A stretch of 19,546 nucleotides of DNA from JBMYXZ01 sp049608925 (lineage in GTDB: Bacteria > Pseudomonadota > Alphaproteobacteria > JAGOMX01), in assembly GCA_049608925.1 (NCBI GenBank), contig JBMYXZ010000014.1, positions 1-19,546 of the forward strand, read 5' to 3'. Every line of letters starts with the position of its first letter. Positions within the stretch are counted from its first letter, which is position 1. The notes under the pieces are model-generated. The model saw only the letters and a list, made by a program, of their open reading frames with translations. It was not told where the DNA came from and searched no databases. This document shows positions 1-8,800 of the stretch, piece by piece. The position numbers and the translations under genes were made by a program.

Positions 1-351
1 ATCATCTTCGGTCATCGCACCAGCAAGATCTCCTGCAATAACTGCTGCGTCGTTCACGCCCGTGATATCAATAACCACGTCCTGTGTGTCTGAACCATCA
101 AGCGAAGTTACCATAAAGGTCTCTTGGACCACATCGCCAGCATTAAGCTCGTCAAGGTTAGCGGTTCTGGTGTAAGTCCAGTTACCAGCTGCATCAATAT
201 CAAATGTACCGTATGTACCCATAACACCTGATTGTGCTTGGAACATAGCTTCGCCATCATCAGGATCTGCAACTGTGGCAATACCAGAATCACCCGCATC
301 ATCTTCGGTCATCGCACCAGCAAGATCTCCTGCAATAACTGCTGCGTCGTT
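1..351. repeat. Tandem DNA repeat, 297-bp period, inside the VCBS region
   Basis: Bases 1-54 and 298-351 are identical, giving a period of 297 bp (99 codons). They encode the conserved opening of successive VCBS-type repeats. Only one full period lies in the window, so more copies probably follow to the left. Identity at DNA level, not just protein level, suggests recent expansion or homogenisation. Confidence 0.85.
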
Positions 352-1533
352 CGCTCCATCTACAGTAATCGTCACTGTCGCCGTATCGAATCCGCCGGCG
401 CCATCGCTGATTGTATACATAAATGTGTCATCTAACATTTGACCCGCAGAAAGTCCCTGTAGGGTTGCGGATGTGCTGGCATCATATGTAAAACTACCGT
501 CAGCAGACATGTTGACGGTGGCCCCAAGAGTCGTTGCAAATATTCCCGTTGTTGTAACGGTTAAAGGATCTGTGTCGGGGTCCGAGTCGTTGTCCAATAC
601 ACCGTTTGCAGCACTAACTGTAAGAAGCATATCTTCCAGAGCATTATATGCGTCGTCGACCGCATCGGGATCTAAATTCATGCCGCCCTGGACATCAAAT
701 TCAAGCTTCTCAAAACGTTTTACAACTAGATCAAAATCAAAGGAAAGTCCGTAGGAATCAAAATCAAAGAATTGCCAACTTGGAGTATTGTTGAAATCTA
801 CGACTATTGAGGTGCCATTAATTTCGATCATTTGAGCTTGTGTTACCTGGATTACAAGCTTGTCGCAGTTGCCACTGCCACCATCGTAAAAGTCCCAAGA
901 CCCTACATTATCGTCTACATTGTGTATTACTGTATCATTACCGCTGCCTGCAAAGACTAAGTCAGAATGAGCGCCAGCTTGGATGGTGTCATCGCCAGAG
1001 CCGCCTTTGATTATGTCGCAGCCGTCCTCTCCCATGATAACGTCATCGCCTCTGCCACCTGCAAGAAAGTCGTTTCCTGTTCCTCCGAAGATCGTGTCAT
1101 TTCCACTATCCCCGAAGACAGCGTCATGTCCTGATCCGCCATATATAACATCGTTTCCAGAACCGCCCCACGCCCAGTCATGCCCAGCTTCACCAAAGAT
1201 ATGGTCGTCGCCGCGGCCGCCCCAGATTTTGTCATTTCCATCGCCACCATAGAGCCAATCTTCTCCATCGCCGCCATAGAGCTTGTCATTGCCTGATCCC
1301 CCAAAAAGGGTGTCTTCACCGTCATCGCCGAATAGCTTGTCGTGACCCGAGCCGCCATATATGGTGTCGTTCCCGTCGCCACCATGGACAACGTCGTTAC
1401 CACCACCAGCATGGACAGTGTCGTTGCCGTCTTTTGCTTTGATAATGTCTTTTTTGAAAGTTCCGTTTAGCGTGTCATTGCCGTTTGTTCCAACAATAAC
1501 ATTTGGATGACAGAAGTGATACCACCAGGACAT
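1..1533 (-). CDS. Large RTX / VCBS-repeat secreted protein (partial; C-terminus beyond window)
   Basis: An open frame of 511 codons on the minus strand starts at ATG 1533-1531 and runs without a stop off the left edge. The start has a strong Shine-Dalgarno (AAGGAGT about 7 nt upstream). Residues about 16-205 are some 19 glycine/aspartate-rich nonapeptides of the GGxGxDxUx type (for example GGDGNDTIY), the calcium-binding beta-roll of RTX proteins. Residues about 287-395 look like a cadherin-like tandem-95 domain (AVDDAYNALED, GVLDNDSDPD, DGSFTY, FMYTISDGAGG). From about 395 onward are VCBS-type repeats opening with NDAAVIAGDLAGAMTEDD, period 99 residues. There is no N-terminal signal peptide, as expected for type I secretion, whose signal would lie in the unseen C-terminus. 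By family it should be an exported calcium-binding adhesin or surface protein; the target is unknown. The RTX block is N-terminal, whereas in most such proteins it is C-terminal. Confidence 0.9.
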   Translation of the reverse strand, partial: MSWWYHFCHPNVIVGTNGNDTLNGTFKKDIIKAKDGNDTVHAGGGNDVVHGGDGNDTIYGGSGHDKLFGDDGEDTLFGGSGNDKLYGGDGEDWLYGGDGNDKIWGGRGDDHIFGEAGHDWAWGGSGNDVIYGGSGHDAVFGDSGNDTIFGGTGNDFLAGGRGDDVIMGEDGCDIIKGGSGDDTIQAGAHSDLVFAGSGNDTVIHNVDDNVGSWDFYDGGSGNCDKLVIQVTQAQMIEINGTSIVVDFNNTPSWQFFDFDSYGLSFDFDLVVKRFEKLEFDVQGGMNLDPDAVDDAYNALEDMLLTVSAANGVLDNDSDPDTDPLTVTTTGIFATTLGATVNMSADGSFTYDASTSATLQGLSAGQMLDDTFMYTISDGAGGFDTATVTITVDGANDAAVIAGDLAGAMTEDDAGDSGIATVADPDDGEAMFQAQSGVMGTYGTFDIDAAGNWTYTRTANLDELNAGDVVQETFMVTSLDGSDTQDVVIDITGVNDAAVIAGDLAGAMTEDD

Positions 1534-1690
1534 AACAATACTCCTTTGTATGCGTACATATTAATACAACTATAAATCATTCTATATTAAAAAAATTAAG
1601 TTGTGGTTAACTTTATTTCGGATTTTATATTTAATCAATGCTTAGTGATTTGCTGGTATTTTGGTGTAAATGGCATTATTGGATGTTAAA

Positions 1691-2101
1691 ATGAAGTTCA
1701 TATACTGTTTTACTTTTGCAGTATACTTTGTGTCGATCTGCGACGCATGGGGGCATGAGTTTTTGTATGCAAAAGGCTTGGACCTGGATGAAAATATTAT
1801 TACTGCTGTTAAGGCAGTGAAATTAAAAGATGCTGAAGGTCTGAAAGTCACTATGACTATGGTTCCTAGCAAGGACGAGCATGTTTTAAAACAGTATTAT
1901 CTGGGCACAGCAGGAGGCGAGGCAAGAGTACAGATTTTGGACACGGGCAAAGCAAAGTTGGACACCGTTCTTGGTGACCCTTTTGAAGGTATGCCCGACA
2001 AGGGGAAAATGGCTGTTCAATTCACCTTTATTCTTGAAGATGATGGTGGCAAAAAAGAGGCGCATTTTGCCGAAATTGTCATCAATAAAAAAATTACCTA
2101 A
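1691..2101 (+). CDS. Small exported protein of unknown function
   Basis: I do not recognise the family. From ATG 1691 the protein is 136 residues and opens with a typical signal peptide: MKFIY, a hydrophobic core, and a likely cleavage after about residue 19 (SICDA, then WGHEF). The frame also has an ATG at 1670 that adds seven residues; 1691 is preferred because it puts the basic residue and hydrophobic core at the very N-terminus. Neither start has a convincing Shine-Dalgarno. The mature part is mixed alpha/beta, rich in Lys, Asp and Glu, and ends with beta-like stretches (MAVQFTFIL, AHFAEIVINKK). It is probably periplasmic or secreted. Its last 8 bp overlap the convergent AMP nucleosidase gene, so the two transcripts meet tail to tail. 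Confidence 0.7.
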   Translation: MKFIYCFTFAVYFVSICDAWGHEFLYAKGLDLDENIITAVKAVKLKDAEGLKVTMTMVPSKDEHVLKQYYLGTAGGEARVQILDTGKAKLDTVLGDPFEGMPDKGKMAVQFTFILEDDGGKKEAHFAEIVINKKIT

Positions 2102-3557
2102 AGGGTGGTTCGTGAAAGCCGCGGAGCTTACGAGAGTGCATTTGCTCTTCACCTTGTTCACGCAGCAGACGCATGGCTTCGATACCGATTTTAAGGTGCT
2201 GTTGGACGCGTTCTTGATAAAATGCGTTAGCAGCGGACTTCAGCTTGATTTCTCCATGGATAGGCTTGTCTGAGACACATAGCAGGGTGCCATAGGGCAC
2301 GCGCAGCCTGAAGCCATTGGCAGCAATTGTAGCTGATTCCAGGTCCAAGGCAATGGCGCGAGATTGCTTGAACGTAAGATAGAATTGTTTTGTCAGCATC
2401 TCCCAGTTGCGGTTGTCTGAAGTGACAACCGTTCCCGTGCGCATACGCTTTTTCATGTCGTGGCCTTCCAGACCAGTGACCTTTGCAACTGCTTGGCTAA
2501 GGGCAACCTGGATTTCTGCCAGAGGAGGGACGGGAATCGAGGCTGGAAGGTCTTGGTCCAGCACGTGATCTTCGCGAATATAAGCATGGGCCAGGACATA
2601 GTCTCCTAACAACTGGCTGCGCCTTAATCCAGCGCAATGCCCAACCATAAGCCAGCAATTTGGGCGCAATACGGCCAGGTGATCGGTGATGGTTTTGGCA
2701 TTAGAGGGTCCTACGCCAATATTGATCAGGGTAATCCCTTGGCCGTCTTCGCGTTTTAGGTGATATGCGGGCATTTGCGGAAGATGTTCCGGAGTGCTGC
2801 CTGACTTCGTACCATCTTTAAAATATTCGGTATTTCCAGGGCCTACAAAACTGGTGAACTCATTGCCTTGTATTACTTCATTATGAGCAAAAGCCTCGAA
2901 TTCTTTAATATATCGTTGATAGTTAGTCAGCAGTATAAATGATTGAAAATGTTTTGGATTCGTGGCGGTGTAGTGTTTCAGGCGAGATAAGGAAAAGTCT
3001 ACACGTTCGGCATTAAATAACGCAAGCGGGAAGGGGGTGTCTTTATCACTGACGAATATACCATTCGCAATATCATCGTTGATACGCTTCAGATCTGGCA
3101 GCAAAGAGTCAGCATTGACTTTCCACAGTTTCTCCATCGTGTATGGCTGTGTGACAGATTCGGTAACAAATGGAATAGGAATAGGCTCGTCACTAAGTCC
3201 AACGTAAACAGGTACTTTATGGTGTTTGATCAGCAAGTCTATTTGCTCTTTATAGTATGCTCCAAATAAATCTGGGCGGGTAACGCTGATGCCATACAGC
3301 CCTGGGTCAATTGCGACACCATACGAAAGCCTGGCATCAACATGCATATTTTCAGGTGTTACTTCAAAGCCAACAAAGGGATAGTTTGCTACATCTAAGC
3401 AACAATTTGAGGCATCTAATGTATCGTCATCGAGGCAATTGATGAATTCTAAGACTTGTTGGCGACTGCGGTCATATAGTTTGTTAATGTATTCAAGTGC
3501 TTCTTCGCCTGACCATAGCTCTTTCAGCTCGGTAGCTTGTGGGAATTTATCTGACAT
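2094..3557 (-). CDS. amn: AMP nucleosidase
   Basis: This enzyme hydrolyses AMP to adenine and ribose 5-phosphate in the cytoplasm and so helps set adenylate levels and purine salvage. The 487-residue length matches the bacterial Amn family (about 480). The N-terminal half fits the AMP nucleosidase N-terminal domain. The C-terminal half is the nucleoside-phosphorylase-like catalytic domain, with INIGVGPSNAKTITDHLA, CWLMVGHCAGLRRSQLLGDY, LDLESATIAANGFR and LLCVSDKP, the last carrying the aspartate expected in the base-binding site. The start at ATG 3557-3555 has a near-perfect Shine-Dalgarno (AGGAGG about 5 nt upstream). The gene stands alone on its strand, divergent from the Rpn-family gene and overlapping the small exported-protein gene at their stop codons. 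No truncation or missing motif is visible. Confidence 0.95.
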   Translation of the reverse strand: MSDKFPQATELKELWSGEEALEYINKLYDRSRQQVLEFINCLDDDTLDASNCCLDVANYPFVGFEVTPENMHVDARLSYGVAIDPGLYGISVTRPDLFGAYYKEQIDLLIKHHKVPVYVGLSDEPIPIPFVTESVTQPYTMEKLWKVNADSLLPDLKRINDDIANGIFVSDKDTPFPLALFNAERVDFSLSRLKHYTATNPKHFQSFILLTNYQRYIKEFEAFAHNEVIQGNEFTSFVGPGNTEYFKDGTKSGSTPEHLPQMPAYHLKREDGQGITLINIGVGPSNAKTITDHLAVLRPNCWLMVGHCAGLRRSQLLGDYVLAHAYIREDHVLDQDLPASIPVPPLAEIQVALSQAVAKVTGLEGHDMKKRMRTGTVVTSDNRNWEMLTKQFYLTFKQSRAIALDLESATIAANGFRLRVPYGTLLCVSDKPIHGEIKLKSAANAFYQERVQQHLKIGIEAMRLLREQGEEQMHSRKLRGFHEPPFR

Positions 3558-3701
3558 TCTGCCTCCTAATGGTTGATGATTTATACCAAATTTTGCGGCC
3601 GTGGGAAAGAACTCTGCGATCTAAACTTTTCCTTTTCTTGTCAGCCAAGATTTTATAGGGTGGGTGCAGTAGTGCATTGTGTAAATAGCATCCGTGGTAA
3701 A

Positions 3702-4643
3702 ATGAAAAGAAAAATAACAAATCCTCATGATAAGTTCTTTCGCTCGATGATGGAGCATCCAACGGTCATTCGAGAGTTTCTACAGACAAATCTACCCGCA
3801 GTTTTAAGGGACTCCTTGGAATATGATTCTATCAAACCTATCAAGAGTGCTTTTATATCCTCGAAGCTGCAGGAGCAAATTGCAGACGTTCTGTACAAAG
3901 CAAAGTGTGGAGATCATGACGCATATTTTTATGTGCTGATAGAGCATCAGTCTTCAGCAGATAAGTTGATGCCGTTTCGTATTGAAGGGTATATCCGTGA
4001 AATTCAAAAACAGCATATGAAAGTTAATAATACCGATCGTTTGCCAATAGTGTGGCCTGTGGTTTTTTACACAGGAGCAAAATCATATGACCAGCCAATG
4101 CATCCATATGATTTGTATGATAGAGATAGAGAAACAGTGTCACAGATAATGTCGCCACCATACACTTTGTTAGATCTTTCTCAACAACCTGAAGAGCTGC
4201 TTGCTGCCACCAGGATGTACGGCACCATGTCGCGAATATTTAAGCATATTCATGATGATAACATTATCCCTTTTCTGGTTAATATTATTCATGAAACCTT
4301 GGCTGATATTGACAGGGAAGGGGAAGAAGATTACATTGAACTTGTAATAAGGTATGTATATTCGGCAGCACAGACCATTGATCAAAATGAATTTGTAAAT
4401 GCCGTTACTAAGTTGGAATCTGTTGATGAGGAAACAATTATGACTCTAGCGCAACAAGCTCAGCAAAAAGGAATTCAAATTGGGATTCAAAAAGGTATGC
4501 AGCAAGGTATAACCAGCCTGGTTATCAAGATGCATTCTAAAGGTTTCAACACAAAGAAAATTTCTGAAATGACCGATATGCCTGAGTCATTAATCATGGA
4601 ACTGCTTGCTAAAGCTCATTCTAACCAAAGCGATGTTGCCTAA
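3702..4643 (+). CDS. Rpn family (transposase_31-like) PD-(D/E)XK nuclease
   Basis: The protein is 313 residues from ATG 3702. It belongs to the recombination-promoting nuclease/putative transposase family, whose E. coli members (RpnA-E) are DNA endonucleases that stimulate RecA-independent recombination. Diagnostic features are the N-terminal NPHDKFFRSMMEHP and REFLQTNLP motifs. A PD-(D/E)XK-like core follows, with Asp62 (IADVLY) and Glu81-x-Gln83 (VLIEHQS), then RIEGYIREIQ and the hydrophobic VWPVVFYTG strand. The C-terminus has the family's glutamine/glycine-rich stretch (GIQIGIQKGMQQG) before a helical tail. The frame stays open upstream to 3573, but the family's N-terminal motif starts right at MKRKITNPHD, so 3702 is chosen. 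Its Shine-Dalgarno is weak. It ends in tandem stops (TAA TAG). All expected active-site residues are present. Confidence 0.9.
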   Translation: MKRKITNPHDKFFRSMMEHPTVIREFLQTNLPAVLRDSLEYDSIKPIKSAFISSKLQEQIADVLYKAKCGDHDAYFYVLIEHQSSADKLMPFRIEGYIREIQKQHMKVNNTDRLPIVWPVVFYTGAKSYDQPMHPYDLYDRDRETVSQIMSPPYTLLDLSQQPEELLAATRMYGTMSRIFKHIHDDNIIPFLVNIIHETLADIDREGEEDYIELVIRYVYSAAQTIDQNEFVNAVTKLESVDEETIMTLAQQAQQKGIQIGIQKGMQQGITSLVIKMHSKGFNTKKISEMTDMPESLIMELLAKAHSNQSDVA

Positions 4644-4700
4644 TAGACATCTACGGAATGTCTTAGTATACTAAAGCATAAATCTTTACGGTTTACGCTG

Positions 4701-5816
4701 ATGAAGTATCTAAAGCACGCACTGATTATAGGTTTTGCCATGTTCTCGATGTTTTTCGGATCTGGTAACCTTGTCTTTCCTATTTCTGTTGGTCGAGATG
4801 CAGGACTCTTTATAGCACCTGCAACCATAGGGTTATTGCTTACGGGAGTGATCATGCCCTTTATTGGCTTGTATGGAGTGTGGCTGTATAATGGCAGGCA
4901 TGAAGCCTTTTTTGATCGGCTTGGCCCCTATGGTAGCTTTGGAATTGTCTTTGTCTGTATGATGTTGATGGGGCCATTTGCTGTTATCCCCAGATGTATA
5001 ACAGTTGCTCACGGCGGCTTAGAGCCATTATTCCCGGGTCTGTCCCTGCCTATGTTTAGCGTCATTATGAGTGCTGGGATATTTGCGCTGACGTTCGATC
5101 GTCATCGCATAATACCAATATTGGGCGGAATATTAACTCCGTTACTATTGATTTCGCTTGCCATGATTATAGGCTTTGGGGCGACTTCGGGATCAGAACC
5201 CATAGCTCAGACAACCCCTGCCAAACAGGTCTTCACCAATAGTTTTTCAATTGGCTACTATATGATGGATTTGGTGGCGGCCTTCTTTTTTGCCTCAGAA
5301 ATTTGCAGGCATAGCTATACCTTAAGCGAAAAATTGAAGGTGTCTCCTACGGCTTTGACAGCCTTGTCGATGATGATTGGGATGGGGATACTTGCTGCAA
5401 TTTATGTTGCCTTTGTGTATTTGGGGACAATTTTCGCACCTCAACTGGCTGACTTTCCAACCGAGCAGGGACTTAGCATAATAGCAGCTGAGACTTTGGG
5501 GAAGTATGGTCAAGGGGTTGTAGCTGTTGCTGTTCTGATGGCTTGCTTAACCACAGCAACGGTATTGGCCAGCATATTTACTGATTTTGTTCATCAGCGC
5601 ATTGGCCGTCACAAAGGCAACAGGCATGTGTGGATATTGGGGGCTTTGATTCTGTCTTGCTTTGTCTCAACATATGAATTCAAGGGAATAGCAGCATTCC
5701 TGTCGCCGATTCTGAATGTATTATATCCAGGGTTGATCGCGTATACCTTCTTGATGATTGGCTTGAAATGGATGAAATCGCAAAATAGTCCACCGAAGCG
5801 TGTAAAAGTCTCTTGA
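4701..5816 (+). CDS. brnQ: Branched-chain amino acid carrier, BrnQ (LIVCS) family
   Basis: This is an inner-membrane, cation-coupled uptake carrier for leucine, isoleucine and valine by family assignment. The 371 residues hold about ten or more hydrophobic segments. The N-terminal signature is FAMFSMFFGSGNLVFPI, followed by GPFAVIPRC, GGILTPLLLISLAMII, SFSIGYYMMDLVAAFFFA and an FLSPILNVLYPG motif near the C-terminus, all in family order. It is shorter than the common 430-440-residue members, so some loops or a terminal segment are reduced. Substrate is inferred from family only. The start has a poor Shine-Dalgarno, and no ATG lies upstream before the in-frame stop at 4644. It lies 57 bp after the Rpn-family gene and 55 bp before dnaE, all on the same strand. 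Confidence 0.88.
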   Translation: MKYLKHALIIGFAMFSMFFGSGNLVFPISVGRDAGLFIAPATIGLLLTGVIMPFIGLYGVWLYNGRHEAFFDRLGPYGSFGIVFVCMMLMGPFAVIPRCITVAHGGLEPLFPGLSLPMFSVIMSAGIFALTFDRHRIIPILGGILTPLLLISLAMIIGFGATSGSEPIAQTTPAKQVFTNSFSIGYYMMDLVAAFFFASEICRHSYTLSEKLKVSPTALTALSMMIGMGILAAIYVAFVYLGTIFAPQLADFPTEQGLSIIAAETLGKYGQGVVAVAVLMACLTTATVLASIFTDFVHQRIGRHKGNRHVWILGALILSCFVSTYEFKGIAAFLSPILNVLYPGLIAYTFLMIGLKWMKSQNSPPKRVKVS

Positions 5817-5871
5817 AGTTTCCCGGGAACTCTAGTTAAGTAGATAAGATTTTCGGATTACATTAGGGGTT

Positions 5872-8800
5872 ATGAGCGCGCAACCATTCATCCATTTACG
5901 AGTCCACAGTACGTATTCTTTATCAGAAGGTGCCATTCGTATTCCACAGCTGTTAGAACGCTGCGGAGAGCAGAATATGCCTGCTGTTGCTCTGACGGAT
6001 ACTTCCAATGTTTTTGGCGCGATGGAATTTTGTCTGAATGCTCCGAAAAAAGGTGTGCAGCCTATTATGGGTAGCCAGATACAGATTGCTTGGAAAGAAG
6101 ATGATCCGCGCGCTTTGCAGGCGCGCTCCGAAGGGCATACCAGCGCAACTGACGAGCTAGTCTTATTTGCACAGAATCAAGAAGGCTATCAGAATCTGAT
6201 AAAGTTGCTATCGCTGGCATGGCGACAGATTGCTGGCGACTCTACAGAAGCTTTTATAACTTATGATGATCTTGCAAAATACAGCTCTGGACTGATCGTT
6301 CTGTCTGGCGGTGCAAAAGGTTCTGTGGCAAAGCTTTTAAGCGGTGGTAAAGAAGATGCCGCCATGGCAGAAGCAGCATGGTTTTTGCAGCACTTTGGGG
6401 ATAGATATTACATTGAATTAAGCCGCCAGGGAGATATAAGCCCGCGACTTGAAACAGCTCTAATTAAGATTGCAGTTGATAAGAATATTCCTCTGGTGGC
6501 CACCAACGAAGCTTACTTTTTAGATGCATCTGGGTATGAAGCTCATGATGCGTTGCTTTGTATTGCTGGTGGAACCTATGTAGCCACTCAAGATAGGCGG
6601 CGGGTTTCGCCTAATCACCGCTTGAAATCTCCTGGGGAGATGTGGGAGCTATTTAAAGATATACCGGAAGCGTTAGAGAACACTGTTCGCATAGCACAGC
6701 GCTGTGCCTTTATGGTTTCACCGTTAAAGCCCGTGCTGCCGTCTTTCCCATGTGAGGAGGGGGAAGAGGTGGAGCTGCGCAACCAATCGTTTGCCGGTCT
6801 CCAAAAGCGCCTTGAAGCACAGGTTTACACCCCAGATATGTCTGAAGATGACCGAGCAGAGGTCAAGGCTAAATATGAAGCGCGCTTGGAAGAAGAATTA
6901 GCGATCATTATAAAAATGGGTTTTCCAGGATACTTCTTGATCGTTGCAGATTTTGTAAAATGGTCGAAAGAGCAGGGGATTCCCGTGGGGCCTGGTCGTG
7001 GTTCAGGTGCTGGGTCGTTGGTGGCCTGGTCTCTTACCATCACTGACATTGACCCAATTCGTTTTGGCCTGATTTTTGAGCGTTTTTTGAATCCTGAGCG
7101 TGTTTCAATGCCTGACTTTGATATCGACTTTTGTCAGGAACGCCGAGATGAAGTGATAAATTATGTTTGCAAGCGTTACGGTCACGATCATGTAGCACAG
7201 ATTATCACCTTTGGTAAGCTGCAAGCGCGTGCGGTGCTGCGAGATGTAGGGCGTGTCTTACAAATGTCTTATAATCAGGTTGATGGCATCTGTAAGATGA
7301 TCCCAAACAACCCTGCAGACCCTGTGACATTGGAAGAAGCACTGGATCAAGATCCAGATCTACGGTTAATGCTGAAGCAAGATGCCGCCGTGGCTAAGCT
7401 TTTTGAAATAGGGCAGCAGCTGGAAGGCCTCTATCGTCATGCATCAACGCATGCCGCGGGTGTGGTGATCGGAAATAAACCGTTGGATGAAACGGTGGCA
7501 TTGTATTATGACCCGCGCTCGCCCTTGCCAGTGACACAGTTCAATATGAAGTTTGTCGAGCTTGCCAGCTTGGTGAAATTTGACTTCCTTGGGTTGCGCA
7601 CACTTAGTGTGATTCGTAAAGCGATTGAGCTGTTGGCGGATGCAAACATTCAGGTTGATATCAGTACCATTCCTCTGGACGATGAAAAGACGTTTGAGCT
7701 GCTGCGTGGCTGTGAAACTGTTGGCGTATTTCAGTTGGAAAGTGGCGGAATGGTTGACGTGCTGCGCCGTCTGAAGCCTACGCGCTTTGAAGAGCTAATT
7801 GCCTTGGTGGCCTTGTATCGCCCAGGGCCCATGGATGACATCCCGCGCTATTTGGCTTGTAAGCATGGTGAGGAGGACATTACGTATCTGCACCCAGACC
7901 TAGAAGGCATCCTGAAGGAAACGTATGGGGTGATGGTCTATCAAGAGCAGGTCATGCATATCGCCCAGAAGCTGGCAGGTTATAGCTTGGGCGCTGCGGA
8001 CCTTCTAAGACGCGCCATGGGTAAAAAGATCAAAAGCGAAATGGATAAGCAGCGGGCCTTGTTCGTTGAAGGAGCTGTTGAATATGGTGTGGAAGAAAAT
8101 ATAGCACACCAGATCTTTGACCAGGCTGCAAAGTTCGCTGGCTATGGGTTTAACAAGTCTCACTCGGGTCCTTATGCGCTGATTGCGTATCAAACTGCCT
8201 ATATGAAAGCTAACCATCCGGTTGAGTTTATGGCAGCTTTGATGACTTTGGATATGGGTAACACGGACAAGCTGAATATATTCCGGCAAGAGCTCGATCG
8301 TATGGGCGTTCCCTTGCTACCGCCGGATGTAAATCACTCGCAGGCGAACTTTTCTGTAGATAGAGAAGCAAATGGTATCCGATATGGATTGGCTGCTATT
8401 AAGGGTATCGGTGAAGCCGCGATGGATAGCATTGTCTGCGAGCGTCATAATGGTGGATCTTTTAAAGACATCTGGGATTTTGCCGATCGAGTTGATGCTA
8501 AGGCTATCAACAAGCGACAGCTGGAAAATCTGATTGTAGCTGGTGCCTTTGATTCTATGAGCGGCAATCGTCGCCAGCTGTTCGAAGCTATTGAGGCCAT
8601 CTTAAATTTTGCGAACACCGCGACGCGCGAGCGCACCAGTAAGCAAGCGAGCTTGTTCCAGCTTATTGACACTTCAAAAGCCTTGCCGCGGGCTAACTTA
8701 CCCGATCTTGCTGATTGGCCGCATATGGAACGCATGCAGCGGGAATTTGATGCGTTGGGTTTCTATCTTACGTCTCATCCATTGATGAACTACGGCAAGA

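Noticed and set aside
1..351. CRISPR-like array
   Set aside because: The repeats are coding, 297 bp apart, and lie within a VCBS-type protein.
983..1412. Proline/serine-rich ORF on the plus strand and methionine/threonine-rich ORF on the minus strand
   Set aside because: Both are out-of-frame shadows of the RTX nonapeptide repeats, whose periodic codons keep other frames open.
3573..3701. N-terminal extension of the Rpn-family protein
   Set aside because: The extra 43 residues do not resemble the family, and the extension reaches to within 16 bp of the amn start, over the region that should hold upstream signals for both divergent genes. The family motif begins at 3702.
4645..4673. AGACAT/ATGTCT hairpin and TAGTATACTA palindrome after the Rpn-family gene
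   Set aside because: Short, AT-rich and without a T-run; too weak to call a terminator or operator.
5817..5831. Palindrome AGTTTCCCGGGAACT after brnQ as a terminator
   Set aside because: The stem leaves no proper loop and no T-run follows; probably chance.
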